Source: CAUZFZ01 sp963579025
Lineage (GTDB): Bacteria > Planctomycetota > Planctomycetia > Planctomycetales > Planctomycetaceae
Length of the DNA stretch: 24,397 nucleotides
NCBI GenBank assembly: GCA_963579025.1
Contig: CAUZFZ010000159.1
Span: forward strand, 1-24,397
Reading direction: 5' to 3'
The notes below the pieces were generated by a model that worked only from the letters and a program-made list of their open reading frames with translations, had not been told where the DNA came from and ran no database searches. This document shows, piece after piece, positions 7,577 to 18,465 of the stretch (position 1 is the first letter of the stretch; each line of letters starts with the position of its first letter). Position numbers and translations under genes: made by a program.

Positions 7577-8968
7577 CTACGCGCCGTCGATCGGCTGCTC
7601 GCGCACTTCCAGCCCGGACGTTTCCGTGGAGAGCGGTGAAACGACAATGCGGTCACGGTCAGTCAGTGCCGACCCCACGGCGAGGACTAACGCTTTGCCG
7701 TCGACAACTCGGACAACATGCACGGCGATGCGTTCGAGCCGTCCATCTTTCACGCGCCAGACGATGCTGCCAGGCCGCACCGCTCGCTCCGGGATCGTCA
7801 GCAGCGGCGTGCGCGGCCGGACGTGGAACTCAATCTCCACAAACATTCCGCGGAACAGAACCGGCGGAACGTTTGCCGGTGGTCCATCGGGTGAGGCTCG
7901 CAGAGAACCCGCCGTCGGATCCGGGACATTCACCCGGCACGCGGCCGTGCGCGTAAATTCGTCCAGACCGGCACCTTCGTAACGGGACAGCCGCCCCCGC
8001 CAGGTGAACTGCTGACCGGACAGTTCATAGACCACCGTGGCAGCGACCGGCGGGACCCCGCGATTAGCCAGCGACTGGTCCAGCACGGCGCTTTGTGATT
8101 CCACATCGAGAACGTTCACTTCCGGCTCAATGTGCTGCCAGAGCCAGTACAGCTCCTCCATCCGCAGGCTGCACCGCACATCGACGGCCGACGTGTCCTC
8201 AACCGTGATCAGTTCAGTTCCACGCTGCACATACGCGGATTCCTCGACATGGTCGTCCACGACCACGCCGCTGACCGGCGATGTGACTCGAGTCCTCGCA
8301 AGGTCCAGTTTCGCACGCCGGAGCTGAGCCGCGACGAGGTCGATCCCTCGATCCAATCGGATTCGCTGAGCCGTCTTCAGACGCAATGCATTGTCATGCT
8401 GGACTGCCACGCGACGTGCCGACTGCTCCATCTGCTCCGATGCATCGAGCTGCGCATCGGTCGTTGCATCCGCCGCGAACAGTTCCTTTGTGCGGTTGTG
8501 CTCGCGGATTGCACGTGCGAGATCAGTCCTGGCCAATTCGACAAGCGTGACTTCGTTCTCGATCTCAATTCCCAGTTCGTCCCGCGACGCCTCTGATTGA
8601 CTCTTGAGCAGGGTCAGCCGATCGATCTCAAGCTGATACTCTTCGGCGTCAATTTCAAACAGCAGTTCTCCCGCCTCGACGTAGCGGCCAGCAAGGCAGT
8701 TTTTGCCTTTGGTCACAATCTGCCCGTCGACTTCGGCCGAGAGACTCACGTCGCGAAACGGTACGACCGTTCCATCAACGCGGATTGTTAATTCCCCCGT
8801 GTGACGCTCAGCTGACGTCGTCTGAACGAGCGGCACCTGAATTTCGGGCGCCGAGCGATCGGGATCCTGTTTCAGGTTCGCCAGCACCTGAAAGCCCAGC
8901 AGGCCGGCACCGATGATCAGAATCGGAACAATCACTCGCAGCGTGATATAGAGAGGCTTGGGAAGCAT
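7577..8968 (-). CDS. RND/HlyD-type periplasmic adaptor (membrane fusion) protein
   Basis: The 463-aa product starts with a membrane anchor (residues 5-30, LRVIVPILIIGAGLLGFQVL). A barrel-sandwich half follows with DVSLSAEVDGQIVTKGKNC and VEAGELLFEID, then a long alpha-hairpin rich in Glu/Arg/Leu (about 115-220, coiled coil). The second half of the hybrid domain has RTRVTSPVSGVVVDDHVEESAYVQRGTELITV, and a beta-barrel/membrane-proximal part completes it. Such proteins connect an inner-membrane RND or ABC exporter to an outer-membrane channel. No pump or channel gene lies on either side (glgC downstream, queC divergent), so its partner must be encoded elsewhere. ATG 8968 precedes the anchor directly; the Shine-Dalgarno is weak. 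The substrate is unknown. Confidence 0.88.
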   Translation of the reverse strand: MLPKPLYITLRVIVPILIIGAGLLGFQVLANLKQDPDRSAPEIQVPLVQTTSAERHTGELTIRVDGTVVPFRDVSLSAEVDGQIVTKGKNCLAGRYVEAGELLFEIDAEEYQLEIDRLTLLKSQSEASRDELGIEIENEVTLVELARTDLARAIREHNRTKELFAADATTDAQLDASEQMEQSARRVAVQHDNALRLKTAQRIRLDRGIDLVAAQLRRAKLDLARTRVTSPVSGVVVDDHVEESAYVQRGTELITVEDTSAVDVRCSLRMEELYWLWQHIEPEVNVLDVESQSAVLDQSLANRGVPPVAATVVYELSGQQFTWRGRLSRYEGAGLDEFTRTAACRVNVPDPTAGSLRASPDGPPANVPPVLFRGMFVEIEFHVRPRTPLLTIPERAVRPGSIVWRVKDGRLERIAVHVVRVVDGKALVLAVGSALTDRDRIVVSPLSTETSGLEVREQPIDGA

Positions 8969-9178
8969 TTCGGCAGTCGGCTGGACACGGGCAACGGTGG
9001 AAAGGTCTCCATCCAGAGTACAGCAGAGCCTGCGCGATCGGTATCCATGCGCGAGCGAATCAACCGCTTACCTGAGTGGCAGATCGATCGGACGGGGGGT
9101 AATACTCGTCCTGCAGCGGGTTGAGTCGACCTGCTGTCGGTGCAAAATGAACAATCGACGGAGGTGCGGAGCAGGGTC

Positions 9179-9892
9179 ATGCCGGAGAAACGTGCCGTTG
9201 TCCTGTTAAGTGGAGGGCTCGATTCAGCCACGACACTTGCGATCGCCCGGAATGACGGTTTCCAGATCTGCGCCCTCACTTTTCGATACGGCCAGCGACA
9301 CGCGATCGAAGTGGCTGCGGCAGAGCGGATCGCACAGCACGCGGGCGTTCGCGATCATGTCATTATCGATATCGACCTGCGTTCGTTTGGTGGATCGGCT
9401 CTGACCGACTCGACTGACGTGCCGCTGGATCGGTCACTGGACGAAATGTCGAACGGGATTCCCGTGACGTATGTCCCGGCAAGAAACACGATCTTCTTTT
9501 CGTACGCACTGGCTCTGGCAGAAGTCCGTCAGACCTTTGATGTCTTTGCTGGAATGAATGCTCTGGACTACGCGGGATACCCGGATTGCCGTCCCGAATA
9601 CATTTCCGCGTTTGAGGCCATGGCGAATCTGGCAACAAAGCAGGTTGTCGAATCTGAGCGACGTCTGAAGATTCATACTCCAGTCATTGGCCTGACCAAG
9701 TCAGAGATCATCTCGCGGGGACTCGAACTGGGAGTCGATTACGCGTTGTCGAGTTCCTGCTACGCTCCCTCCGACGAAGGACTGGCCTGTGGCCGATGCG
9801 ACGCGTGCCAGCTTCGGTTGCAGGGCTTTGAAGAACTTGGCCTTGTCGATCCCGTGGCCTGCCAGGGTCACCCGACCCCGCCGTCGTCGTGA
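9179..9892 (+). CDS. queC: 7-cyano-7-deazaguanine synthase (first queC paralogue)
   Basis: QueC converts 7-carboxy-7-deazaguanine to preQ0 with ATP and ammonia, on the way to queuosine in tRNA. The 237-aa product has the PP-loop SGGLDS (11-16), YGQRH (37-41), VPARNTIFFSYALA (99-112), NALDYAGYPDCRPEY (127-141) and a complete zinc site (Cys194, Cys204, Cys207, Cys210 in SSCYAPSDEGLACGRCDAC). These features match the common proteobacterial-like QueC type. ATG 9179 is preceded by GGAG (9168-9171); starting further upstream would only add residues before the PP-loop. A second queC follows after 47 bp, so the two probably form one transcript. No preQ1 riboswitch pattern was seen upstream. Confidence 0.93.
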   Translation: MPEKRAVVLLSGGLDSATTLAIARNDGFQICALTFRYGQRHAIEVAAAERIAQHAGVRDHVIIDIDLRSFGGSALTDSTDVPLDRSLDEMSNGIPVTYVPARNTIFFSYALALAEVRQTFDVFAGMNALDYAGYPDCRPEYISAFEAMANLATKQVVESERRLKIHTPVIGLTKSEIISRGLELGVDYALSSSCYAPSDEGLACGRCDACQLRLQGFEELGLVDPVACQGHPTPPSS

Positions 9893-9939
9893 CCGCTGGT
9901 TTCCAGAGTCGGGTGAGCGAATCAGCCGGGAGGTGCAGC

Positions 9940-10602
9940 ATGGAAGACACAAAGCGAATCGTCGTTGTTTTCTCCGGAGGTCTGGATTCGACGACGCTGC
10001 TGTATCACCTGCAGGCGTCCGGCCATGAAGTCAAAGCCCTGTCGGTGGACTATGGGCAGCGACACTCGCGCGAATTGCAGGCGGCGGCGCACATCTGCGA
10101 ACTCGCCGCTGTGGAACATCGAATCGTCGATCTGTCAGGACTTACCGTGATTTTCGGGGACAACGCGCTCACTCAGCATTCGACGGAGATTCCGGTCGGG
10201 GAATACGAACCGTCCACAATGGCAGTCACGACCGTACCCAACCGAAACATGATCCTGCTCTCGATCGCGACGGGATGGGCCATCTCGTGTGACTTCGACG
10301 CTGTTGCTTTCGGTGCCCATTCCGGGGAATACACGCCGTATCCGGATTGTCGGCCTGAGTTTGCAGCCGCCATGAACTCTGCAACGCTTGTGTGCGACGA
10401 CCGCTCCATCGAGGTTTTGAGCCCGTTCATTTCCTGGCACAAGAGCGACATCATCCGGCGAGGTCACGAGCTGGAAGTGCCGTTCGAATTGACATGGAGC
10501 TGTTATGCGGGTGGCGAAATCCATTGCGGCCAGTGCTCCACCTGTCGCGACCGGATGACCGCGTTCGAGCAGGTCGGACTCAAAGACCCGGCCACCGCCT
10601 GA
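9940..10602 (+). CDS. queC: QueC-like protein (second, divergent paralogue)
   Basis: The 220-aa product is also a QueC-family PP-loop enzyme: SGGLDS (12-17), YGQRHSRE (38-45), VPNRNMILLSIATGWAI (99-115), GAHSGEYTPYPDCRPEF (125-141), PFISWHKSDIIRRG (162-175), and four zinc cysteines (188, 196, 199, 202 in SCYAGGEIHCGQCSTC). It lacks the NALDYAGYPDC form of the first copy and has instead the GAH-x-GE-x-YPDC form. The two therefore belong to different QueC subtypes rather than a recent duplication. Motifs look intact, so it is probably active. ATG 9940 has GGGAGG (9928-9933) six bases upstream. It may make preQ0 redundantly, or act on a related 7-deazaguanine or protein substrate, as some QueC-like proteins in defence loci do; nothing here decides. 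Confidence 0.9.
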   Translation: MEDTKRIVVVFSGGLDSTTLLYHLQASGHEVKALSVDYGQRHSRELQAAAHICELAAVEHRIVDLSGLTVIFGDNALTQHSTEIPVGEYEPSTMAVTTVPNRNMILLSIATGWAISCDFDAVAFGAHSGEYTPYPDCRPEFAAAMNSATLVCDDRSIEVLSPFISWHKSDIIRRGHELEVPFELTWSCYAGGEIHCGQCSTCRDRMTAFEQVGLKDPATA

Positions 10603-10610
10603 CTGACGCA

Positions 10611-10739
10611 GTGCTTTGTTATGGTGGAAATTCAGGGTTGGGTGGCTGGGGTCGAGCGAAGCGAGCCCCCAGCGTTATCGGACTGGGGGCTCACTTCGTT
10701 CGACCCCAGCCACCCAGACTTTTGACTCTGACAAAGCAC
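10611..10739. repeat. Long nested hairpin repeat (GGGTGGCTGGGGTCGA type)
   Basis: The main arms at 10640-10672 and 10683-10715 pair at 31 of 33 positions around a 10-nt loop. An outer pair, GTGCTTTGT (10611-10619) and ACAAAGCAC (10731-10739), is perfect. It begins eight bases after the stop of the second queC and ends about 200 bp before carB. In RNA it would be a very strong hairpin and may limit read-through into carB. The sequence looks like a dispersed planctomycete repeat (from memory). Confidence 0.85.
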
Positions 10740-10941
10740 CAGGCTGAAACGTGCGCTTCGGCGTGTGACGTCAATGCCGGCTGCTTGATTCTGCCTACGC
10801 ACTTGCTACCGTTGCCGAGATTTGCGCCTCACAGCGCAGGTTGGGTCGAACAACCAGTATTCCGCCGTCTCTCAGCCGGGACGGAGCCGGACGAACCACC
10901 ACTGAATCGCGCTTAGTTTGCGCAACACAGGACACGCTTCC

Positions 10942-14286
<3,345 letters not shown>

Positions 14287-14331
14287 CAGAGAAGCCGTTG
14301 ATTTCCGCAGTTCCAGATCTGGCCGGAGTAA

Positions 14332-15150
14332 CTACTGCCCCAATTCGCGCGATCGCTCTGTGGCCGCGACGACTGCATTCATCAGCGTTGCCCGCAATCC
14401 ACCTGCCTCCAGGGCATGCAGACCGGCAATTGTCGTTCCGCCAGGACTTGTGACTGCGTCCTTCAGAGTGCCGGGATGTTCGCCGGTTTCGAGCACCATC
14501 TTCGCGGCACCGAGCAGCGTTTGAGCTGCAAGTCGCGTCGCGACATCGCGTGGCAGTCCGACTCTCACGCCGCCATCGCTCAGCGCTTCGATGATTTGAT
14601 AGACATACGCCGGGCCGCTGCCGGAAAGACCGGTCACCGCGTCCAGCAACTTCTCGTCGACACGCACAGCAATCCCAACGGTCGACAGCAGAGATTCGAC
14701 CAGCGTGGCGTCGCTCTCGGTTGCGGCCGTATTCGTCGCAAATGCGGCGGCCGTCTCACCAATCAGGCAGGGCGTATTCGGCATCACTCGGATGATTCTC
14801 CGATCAGTTCCGAGCCACGATTCGTACACGGAAATCGGTAAACCGGCTGCGATGGAAATCACAAGATGTCGTTGGGTGAAAGCGTCAGTCAGGTCGGGCA
14901 GCACAGCCGCCATCTGCTGGGGCTTCACCGCCAGTACGACGATGTCGCTGGCACTCACAACCGCTTCATTCGACTCGATGGCGGTGACACCGGTTTCGGC
15001 TGCGAATTGCTCCCGCGCTGGCTTAAAGACATCGCTCGCGGAAACTCGCTCTGGAGACACGCGCCCGGCCGCTATCAGGCCTTTTGCCAGAGCCGTCGCC
15101 ATGCGCCCGGCACCAATGAATCCCACAGACAATGTCTCGGCGTCCGCCAT
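14332..15150 (-). CDS. proC: Pyrroline-5-carboxylate reductase
   Basis: ProC reduces pyrroline-5-carboxylate to proline with NAD(P)H. The 272-aa product has the Rossmann loop GFIGAGRMATALAKGL (10-25), the strand VVLAVKPQ, ISIAAGLPI, IRVMPNTPCLIG, and the C-terminal helical signature LSGSGPAYVYQIIEALSDGGVRVGLPR with TSPGGTTIAGLHALE. Length is normal. I chose ATG 15150 because the family opening directly precedes the Rossmann strand. An ATG at 15180 in the same frame would add ten residues and has no better ribosome-binding site. The gene converges on carB (45 bp between stops) and diverges from the dehydrogenase gene. Confidence 0.94.
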   Translation of the reverse strand: MADAETLSVGFIGAGRMATALAKGLIAAGRVSPERVSASDVFKPAREQFAAETGVTAIESNEAVVSASDIVVLAVKPQQMAAVLPDLTDAFTQRHLVISIAAGLPISVYESWLGTDRRIIRVMPNTPCLIGETAAAFATNTAATESDATLVESLLSTVGIAVRVDEKLLDAVTGLSGSGPAYVYQIIEALSDGGVRVGLPRDVATRLAAQTLLGAAKMVLETGEHPGTLKDAVTSPGGTTIAGLHALEAGGLRATLMNAVVAATERSRELGQ

Positions 15151-15322
15151 TTCATTTTTCCCGGTTAAGTACTTATTCACTCTGAGGTCAAAGCAGACCG
15201 AATCGCCCGTACCGTGTCAAAGCGGTCGCGCCATGTTGGCCGCCAGCACGTGGATGCTCGCTCGACTGACCCGTTCTGGTCTACGATCCGCCGTTCCCGT
15301 TTTCGGTGACTTGACCATACAC

Positions 15323-15329
15323 AGAAGGA
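15323..15329 (+). promoter_or_regulatory. Ribosome-binding site fixing a TTG start
   Basis: AGAAGGA lies seven bases before TTG 15337. It supports this rare start codon for the dehydrogenase, whose next in-frame ATG is at residue 64, inside the catalytic domain. Confidence 0.7.
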
Positions 15330-15336
15330 CTCAGCC

Positions 15337-16317
15337 TTGTTAGCAGGCCAGTTTATTGGACCCGGACAGATCGAACTCGTTGAGGCTCCTGAGCCGGAAC
15401 TTAACACCGACACTCCTGGACAGATCATCTTTCAACCCGAATGCACGTGTCTGTGCGGCTCGGACCTGCCTTTCTTTCGAGGCACCGATGAGTGGCCCAT
15501 TGAACTCGGGCATTCGCTGCACGAGATGACCGGGACTGTCACCGCCACGAACGGCAGCCGCTGGAAAGAGGGCGAACGCGTCCTGTGCGTTCCGATCAAC
15601 CAGGCAGGCCTTTTCGAACGGTTCGTCGTTGACGAAACGCGAGCGATCACACTCGACACACGCGTGTCGGAAGAGGAAGCCATGCTGGCTCAGCCGCTCG
15701 GCACAGTGCTCTACGCACTGAGAAAGCTGCCGAATTTACTGGACCTGAACGTCGCCGTGATCGGGCAGGGACCAATCGGGCAACTGTTCAATCTGTCTCT
15801 GCGCAACCTTGGGGCGCGACACATTATCGGTGTCGACCTGCTCGAATCGCGACTCGTCGCGAGTCCAACATTTGGAGCGACTGAGACCGTCTGCAATGCG
15901 ACAGCCGATCCGGTCGAGGCAGTCCGCGAAATCCTGGGCGGTAACCTGCCCGACGTCGTCATCGAAGCAGTCGGTCATTACGACCAGTGCTTCGACCTCT
16001 CGATCGCCCTGTGCGGTCACTCGGGGCGAATCCTGTACTTCGGCGTGCCTCCCGAGCGAGTCGATGTTGGCTGGCGCGATCTGGTCTTCAAAAACATCAC
16101 CGTGCATACGTCGATCAACCCCGACTTTGCTCGTGACTTTCCCCTGGCCATGCGGTGGATCGGCGAGGGACGCGTCAACGTAAAGCCGCTCATCACGCAC
16201 CGCTTCCCGCTGTCGAACATGCAGGAAGCGTTTGAGACTTTCAGCGAGCGTCGCGACGGTGCCCTGAAGGTGCTCGTCGAATTCCCAAACTGGGAAGCAC
16301 GCTCCATTCGCGACTGA
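15337..16317 (+). CDS. Medium-chain zinc-binding dehydrogenase
   Basis: The 326-aa product is a medium-chain dehydrogenase/reductase. The catalytic zinc region has Cys40 in CTCLCGSDLPFF and His59/Glu63 in LGHSLHEMTGTV. The nucleotide-binding loop is VIGQGPIGQL (141-150), with Asp167 (GVDLLESR) pointing to NAD(H). The cysteine cluster that holds the structural zinc in classic alcohol dehydrogenases is absent, as in several polyol and threonine dehydrogenase relatives. The substrate is unknown. The start is TTG at 15337, backed by AGAAGGA at 15323-15329 with a 7-nt gap; no in-frame ATG lies near enough to be the start. The ABM-domain gene starts 26 bp after its stop, so the two are likely co-transcribed. 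Confidence 0.88.
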   Translation: MLAGQFIGPGQIELVEAPEPELNTDTPGQIIFQPECTCLCGSDLPFFRGTDEWPIELGHSLHEMTGTVTATNGSRWKEGERVLCVPINQAGLFERFVVDETRAITLDTRVSEEEAMLAQPLGTVLYALRKLPNLLDLNVAVIGQGPIGQLFNLSLRNLGARHIIGVDLLESRLVASPTFGATETVCNATADPVEAVREILGGNLPDVVIEAVGHYDQCFDLSIALCGHSGRILYFGVPPERVDVGWRDLVFKNITVHTSINPDFARDFPLAMRWIGEGRVNVKPLITHRFPLSNMQEAFETFSERRDGALKVLVEFPNWEARSIRD

Positions 16318-16343
16318 CCGCAACTCAGGCAGGTAAAGACTCA

Positions 16344-16652
16344 ATGATCATCGTCATCGCAGAAATTGAACTGGCGACCGGGACACGGGCGTCGTTTCTG
16401 GAAGAATTCCACAAAGTCGTTCCGCTGGTCCGCGACGAAGTTGGCTGCATCGAATACGGCCCAACCATCGATGCTGAGACTGACATCGCAGCTCAGATCC
16501 CGAATCGCCCCGATATCGTCACCGTTGTCGAAAAATGGGAGAGCGTGGAAACGCTGAAGGCGCATCTCGTCGCTGATCACATGACCGAATACCGCGGTCG
16601 AGTGAAGGAGTTCGTTCAGGGCTCCGTGCTGCGGATCCTGGAACCAGCATGA
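16344..16652 (+). CDS. ABM-domain small monooxygenase-like protein
   Basis: The 102-aa product has the ferredoxin-like layout of antibiotic biosynthesis monooxygenase (ABM) proteins: MIIVIAEIELATGTRASFLEEFHKVVPLVRDEVGCIEY, then DIVTVVEKWESVETLKAHLVADHM and a final strand. Related small proteins include quinol monooxygenases, haem-degrading enzymes and proteins of unknown role. The W-E-S and HL-x(4)-H features are normal for the family. It probably works as a dimer in the cytoplasm. It lies 26 bp after the dehydrogenase on the same strand, suggesting a shared small-molecule oxidation or detoxification step, but the substrate is unknown. Confidence 0.85.
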   Translation: MIIVIAEIELATGTRASFLEEFHKVVPLVRDEVGCIEYGPTIDAETDIAAQIPNRPDIVTVVEKWESVETLKAHLVADHMTEYRGRVKEFVQGSVLRILEPA

Positions 16653-16679
16653 GTCACGAGTACATCAATTCGATGTCGC

Positions 16680-17033
16680 TCACAGAGTCTTCAAGATCGT
16701 TGACCAGTAGACTCCAAGTGGGATCGACGGAATCAGCCACATCGTGACTGCGATTATGTAGAGGCCCCGGTCCAGCGCTGCCGAACTTCTGGGTGCAACT
16801 GTCTGATGTCCGGCCGTTGTTCGGATCCGGTATGCCGCTATCAGGATTACGAGACCCGGAAGGAGCAGGATTAGACAGCAGATCGAAACCGGGCGAAACT
16901 CGCTGTTGCCCAGTAGCGCATCGCTGTTGCCCAGCAGCTCAAACAGCAGCCAGTTCGCATTCACCGAGAACGCGATACTGAGCACAGTCAACGTTCTCAG
17001 GAGTCGGGTCGGGTGGTTTTCGGTTGGAGCCAT
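16680..17033 (-). CDS. Small membrane protein, distal copy of a tandem duplication
   Basis: The 117-aa product has three likely membrane helices: LLRTLTVLSIAFSVNANWLLF, SICCLILLLPGLVILIAAY and LYIIAVTMWLIPSIPLGVYW. I recognise no family. It aligns loosely with the next upstream gene (17134-17445): same helix order, with C-x-L-x-LLLP and a shared WLIP motif in the last helix, but low identity overall. The frame has a clean ATG 17033 and stop. It comes 18 bp after a 54-bp leftover of the hydrolase gene. It is probably translated from the same minus-strand transcript. Function unknown. Confidence 0.6.
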   Translation of the reverse strand: MAPTENHPTRLLRTLTVLSIAFSVNANWLLFELLGNSDALLGNSEFRPVSICCLILLLPGLVILIAAYRIRTTAGHQTVAPRSSAALDRGLYIIAVTMWLIPSIPLGVYWSTILKTL

Positions 17034-17051
17034 TTATGATCAGGTCCGTCC

Positions 17052-17105
17052 TCAGTCAATCTGAAACCTTCCCGACTGCCCGAGAAACGTCTTTGGGTTG
17101 TCCAG
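17052..17105 (-). pseudogene. 54-bp remnant of the TatD/EboB-like hydrolase 3' end
   Basis: On the minus strand this reads LDNPKTFLGQSGRFQID-stop, the same as the last 17 residues plus stop of the hydrolase at 17475-18275 apart from Q in place of V. Identity is 48 of 54 bases, with a 30-base run identical, and four of the six changes are silent. Upstream of it the similarity stops, and it joins the end of the proximal membrane-protein gene 28 bp away. It marks the boundary of a tandem duplication of about 420 bp. Confidence 0.85.
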
Positions 17106-17133
17106 CCGGCATAGTCACGTCGCGGCAGCCTGG

Positions 17134-17445
17134 CTAACTGTCACCGAATATGAGCATGTCCACCCACAGAAAAACGAACGGGATGAGCCAGAGGCCGAAG
17201 GCCAGTGCGTAGACGGCATGCCCCATCAGAAACAACCCGCCACGGCGGACGGTCTTTCTACGTTGCTGATCGGCACCGATGAGAAAACCAGTTGCCGGTA
17301 GCAAGAGCAGTGAACAGAGCCCAAATCCTGCCGGCTTTCCCATCCCTGACAGCATCGCAAGCTGTAACCCGTCTGCGGGAAGCGACAGAACAAGTGCGAC
17401 CATGGAGAGTGCAACAAAGAGAAATGGCCGGTCGTCTGAGCGCAT
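17134..17445 (-). CDS. Small membrane protein, proximal copy of a tandem duplication
   Basis: The 103-aa product has three likely membrane helices: FLFVALSMVALVLSL, FGLCSLLLLPATGFLIGA and AVYALAFGLWLIPFVFLWVDML. A short basic loop (QQRRKTVRR) separates the second and third helices and is probably cytoplasmic. No known family is recognised. It begins 29 bp after the stop of the hydrolase gene on the same strand, so the two are probably one transcript. The gene at 16680-17033 is a diverged copy, with the same order of helices and shared LLLP and WLIP motifs. A role beside the hydrolase is possible from position only. Confidence 0.65.
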   Translation of the reverse strand: MRSDDRPFLFVALSMVALVLSLPADGLQLAMLSGMGKPAGFGLCSLLLLPATGFLIGADQQRRKTVRRGGLFLMGHAVYALAFGLWLIPFVFLWVDMLIFGDS

Positions 17446-17474
17446 GTGAGCGATTTACTACCTGTTTTGGCTGG

Positions 17475-18275
17475 TCAGTCGATCACAAACCTTCCCGACT
17501 GCCCGAGAAACGTCTTGGGATTGTCGAGCGTGACCTTGTCGATCGTGGACGGCGAGTGCCCGCGGCGTTTCATTTCGATTCGTGCCTTGGGGACGGCCAG
17601 TGGATCGCTGTGGCCCCAGTCACCCGCTGAGTTCATCCAGATGCGATCGGTGCCGTACATCTCGATGATATCGGCCGCTCGCTGTGGCGTGCATTTGGTA
17701 TCCGGGTACAGCGTCATACCTGCCCAGAAGCCGCGGTCGAGAACTTCCGCAACCGTGTGCTCTTCAACGTGATCAATCAGCACACGGCCCGGTTCGATCG
17801 AGCTGGCGGCGATCGCGTCCATGATCCGCCGCGTGCCCTTGAGCTTGTCCTCCAGATGCGGCGTGTGAACCAGCACCATCTGTCCGTGCTGTTCCGCGAG
17901 CGAGATCTGTTCCTCAAGGATAATCAGCTCGTTCTTCGTGTTCTTGTTGAGCCCGATCTCGCCAATGCCGAGCACGCTTTCGCACTTCAGGAACTCGGGA
18001 ATCAACGAGATCACTTCGCGGGCGAATCCAGGATCGTCAGCCTCCTTCGGGTTGATGCACAACCAGGTGAAGTGCTGAATCCCGTAAAGAGCGGCACGCT
18101 TCGGCTCGTACTCAGTCAATTGCCGAAAGTAATCGAAGAATCCCTGCGCCGACGAGCGGTCAAAGCCCGCCCAGAACGCCGGCTCGGTGATTGCAATGCA
18201 CCCGGCCTGGGCCATGCGCTGATAGTCGTCGGTCGTCCGCGAGACCATGTGGATATGCGGATCAATGTACTGCAC
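17475..18275 (-). CDS. TatD-family metal-dependent hydrolase, EboB-like
   Basis: The 266-aa product is a TIM-barrel amidohydrolase with the expected metal ligands: His7 and His9 (DPHIHM), Glu106 (GIGEIGL), His137/His140 (VLVHTPH), His169 (LIDHVEEH) and Asp219 (NSAGDWG). The blocks VSRTTDDYQRMAQAG, ITEPAFWAGFDR and INPKEADDPGF resemble the EboB-type subfamily, a component of the conserved ebo gene cluster linked to export of cell-envelope molecules in some bacteria (from memory). No other ebo gene (UbiA-type prenyltransferase, dehydroquinate-synthase-like) is nearby, so this may be an isolated relative. ATG 18275 precedes the first metal motif by six residues. It follows the small protein at 18466-18777 and precedes the duplicated membrane proteins. 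Confidence 0.82.
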   Translation of the reverse strand: MQYIDPHIHMVSRTTDDYQRMAQAGCIAITEPAFWAGFDRSSAQGFFDYFRQLTEYEPKRAALYGIQHFTWLCINPKEADDPGFAREVISLIPEFLKCESVLGIGEIGLNKNTKNELIILEEQISLAEQHGQMVLVHTPHLEDKLKGTRRIMDAIAASSIEPGRVLIDHVEEHTVAEVLDRGFWAGMTLYPDTKCTPQRAADIIEMYGTDRIWMNSAGDWGHSDPLAVPKARIEMKRRGHSPSTIDKVTLDNPKTFLGQSGRFVID

Positions 18276-18303
18276 TGCTGAGCCTCCTCTTCGTTTCTAC
18301 TCT

Positions 18304-18454
18304 CTTACTCTTAATCCTACTCCTAATCTTAATCCCGACATGTGGTTTCGGCTTCGATGCCGGTTTCTCACTGGCGGCGCGGTGCCAGTTCTTCAGGGCG
18401 TAAAAGCCAGCCAATGCTGAGGGGATTATGATTAAGAGTAGGATTAAGATTAAG
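18304..18454. repeat. Second copy of the CTTAATCTTAATCC inverted repeat
   Basis: The right arm at 18430-18454 is identical over 25 bp to the right arm at 6073-6097. The left arm (18304-18336) pairs with it imperfectly, with about three mismatches. The inner 93 bp do not resemble those of the first copy. It fills the gap between two genes on the minus strand (18466-18777 and 17475-18275). Unlike the first copy, it therefore lies within a possible operon. Confidence 0.8.
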
Positions 18455-18465
18455 ACTCAATCGCC

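Noticed and set aside
8969..9178. preQ1 riboswitch upstream of queC
   Set aside because: No short G-C stem with an A-rich tail of the preQ1 type could be found in this gap.
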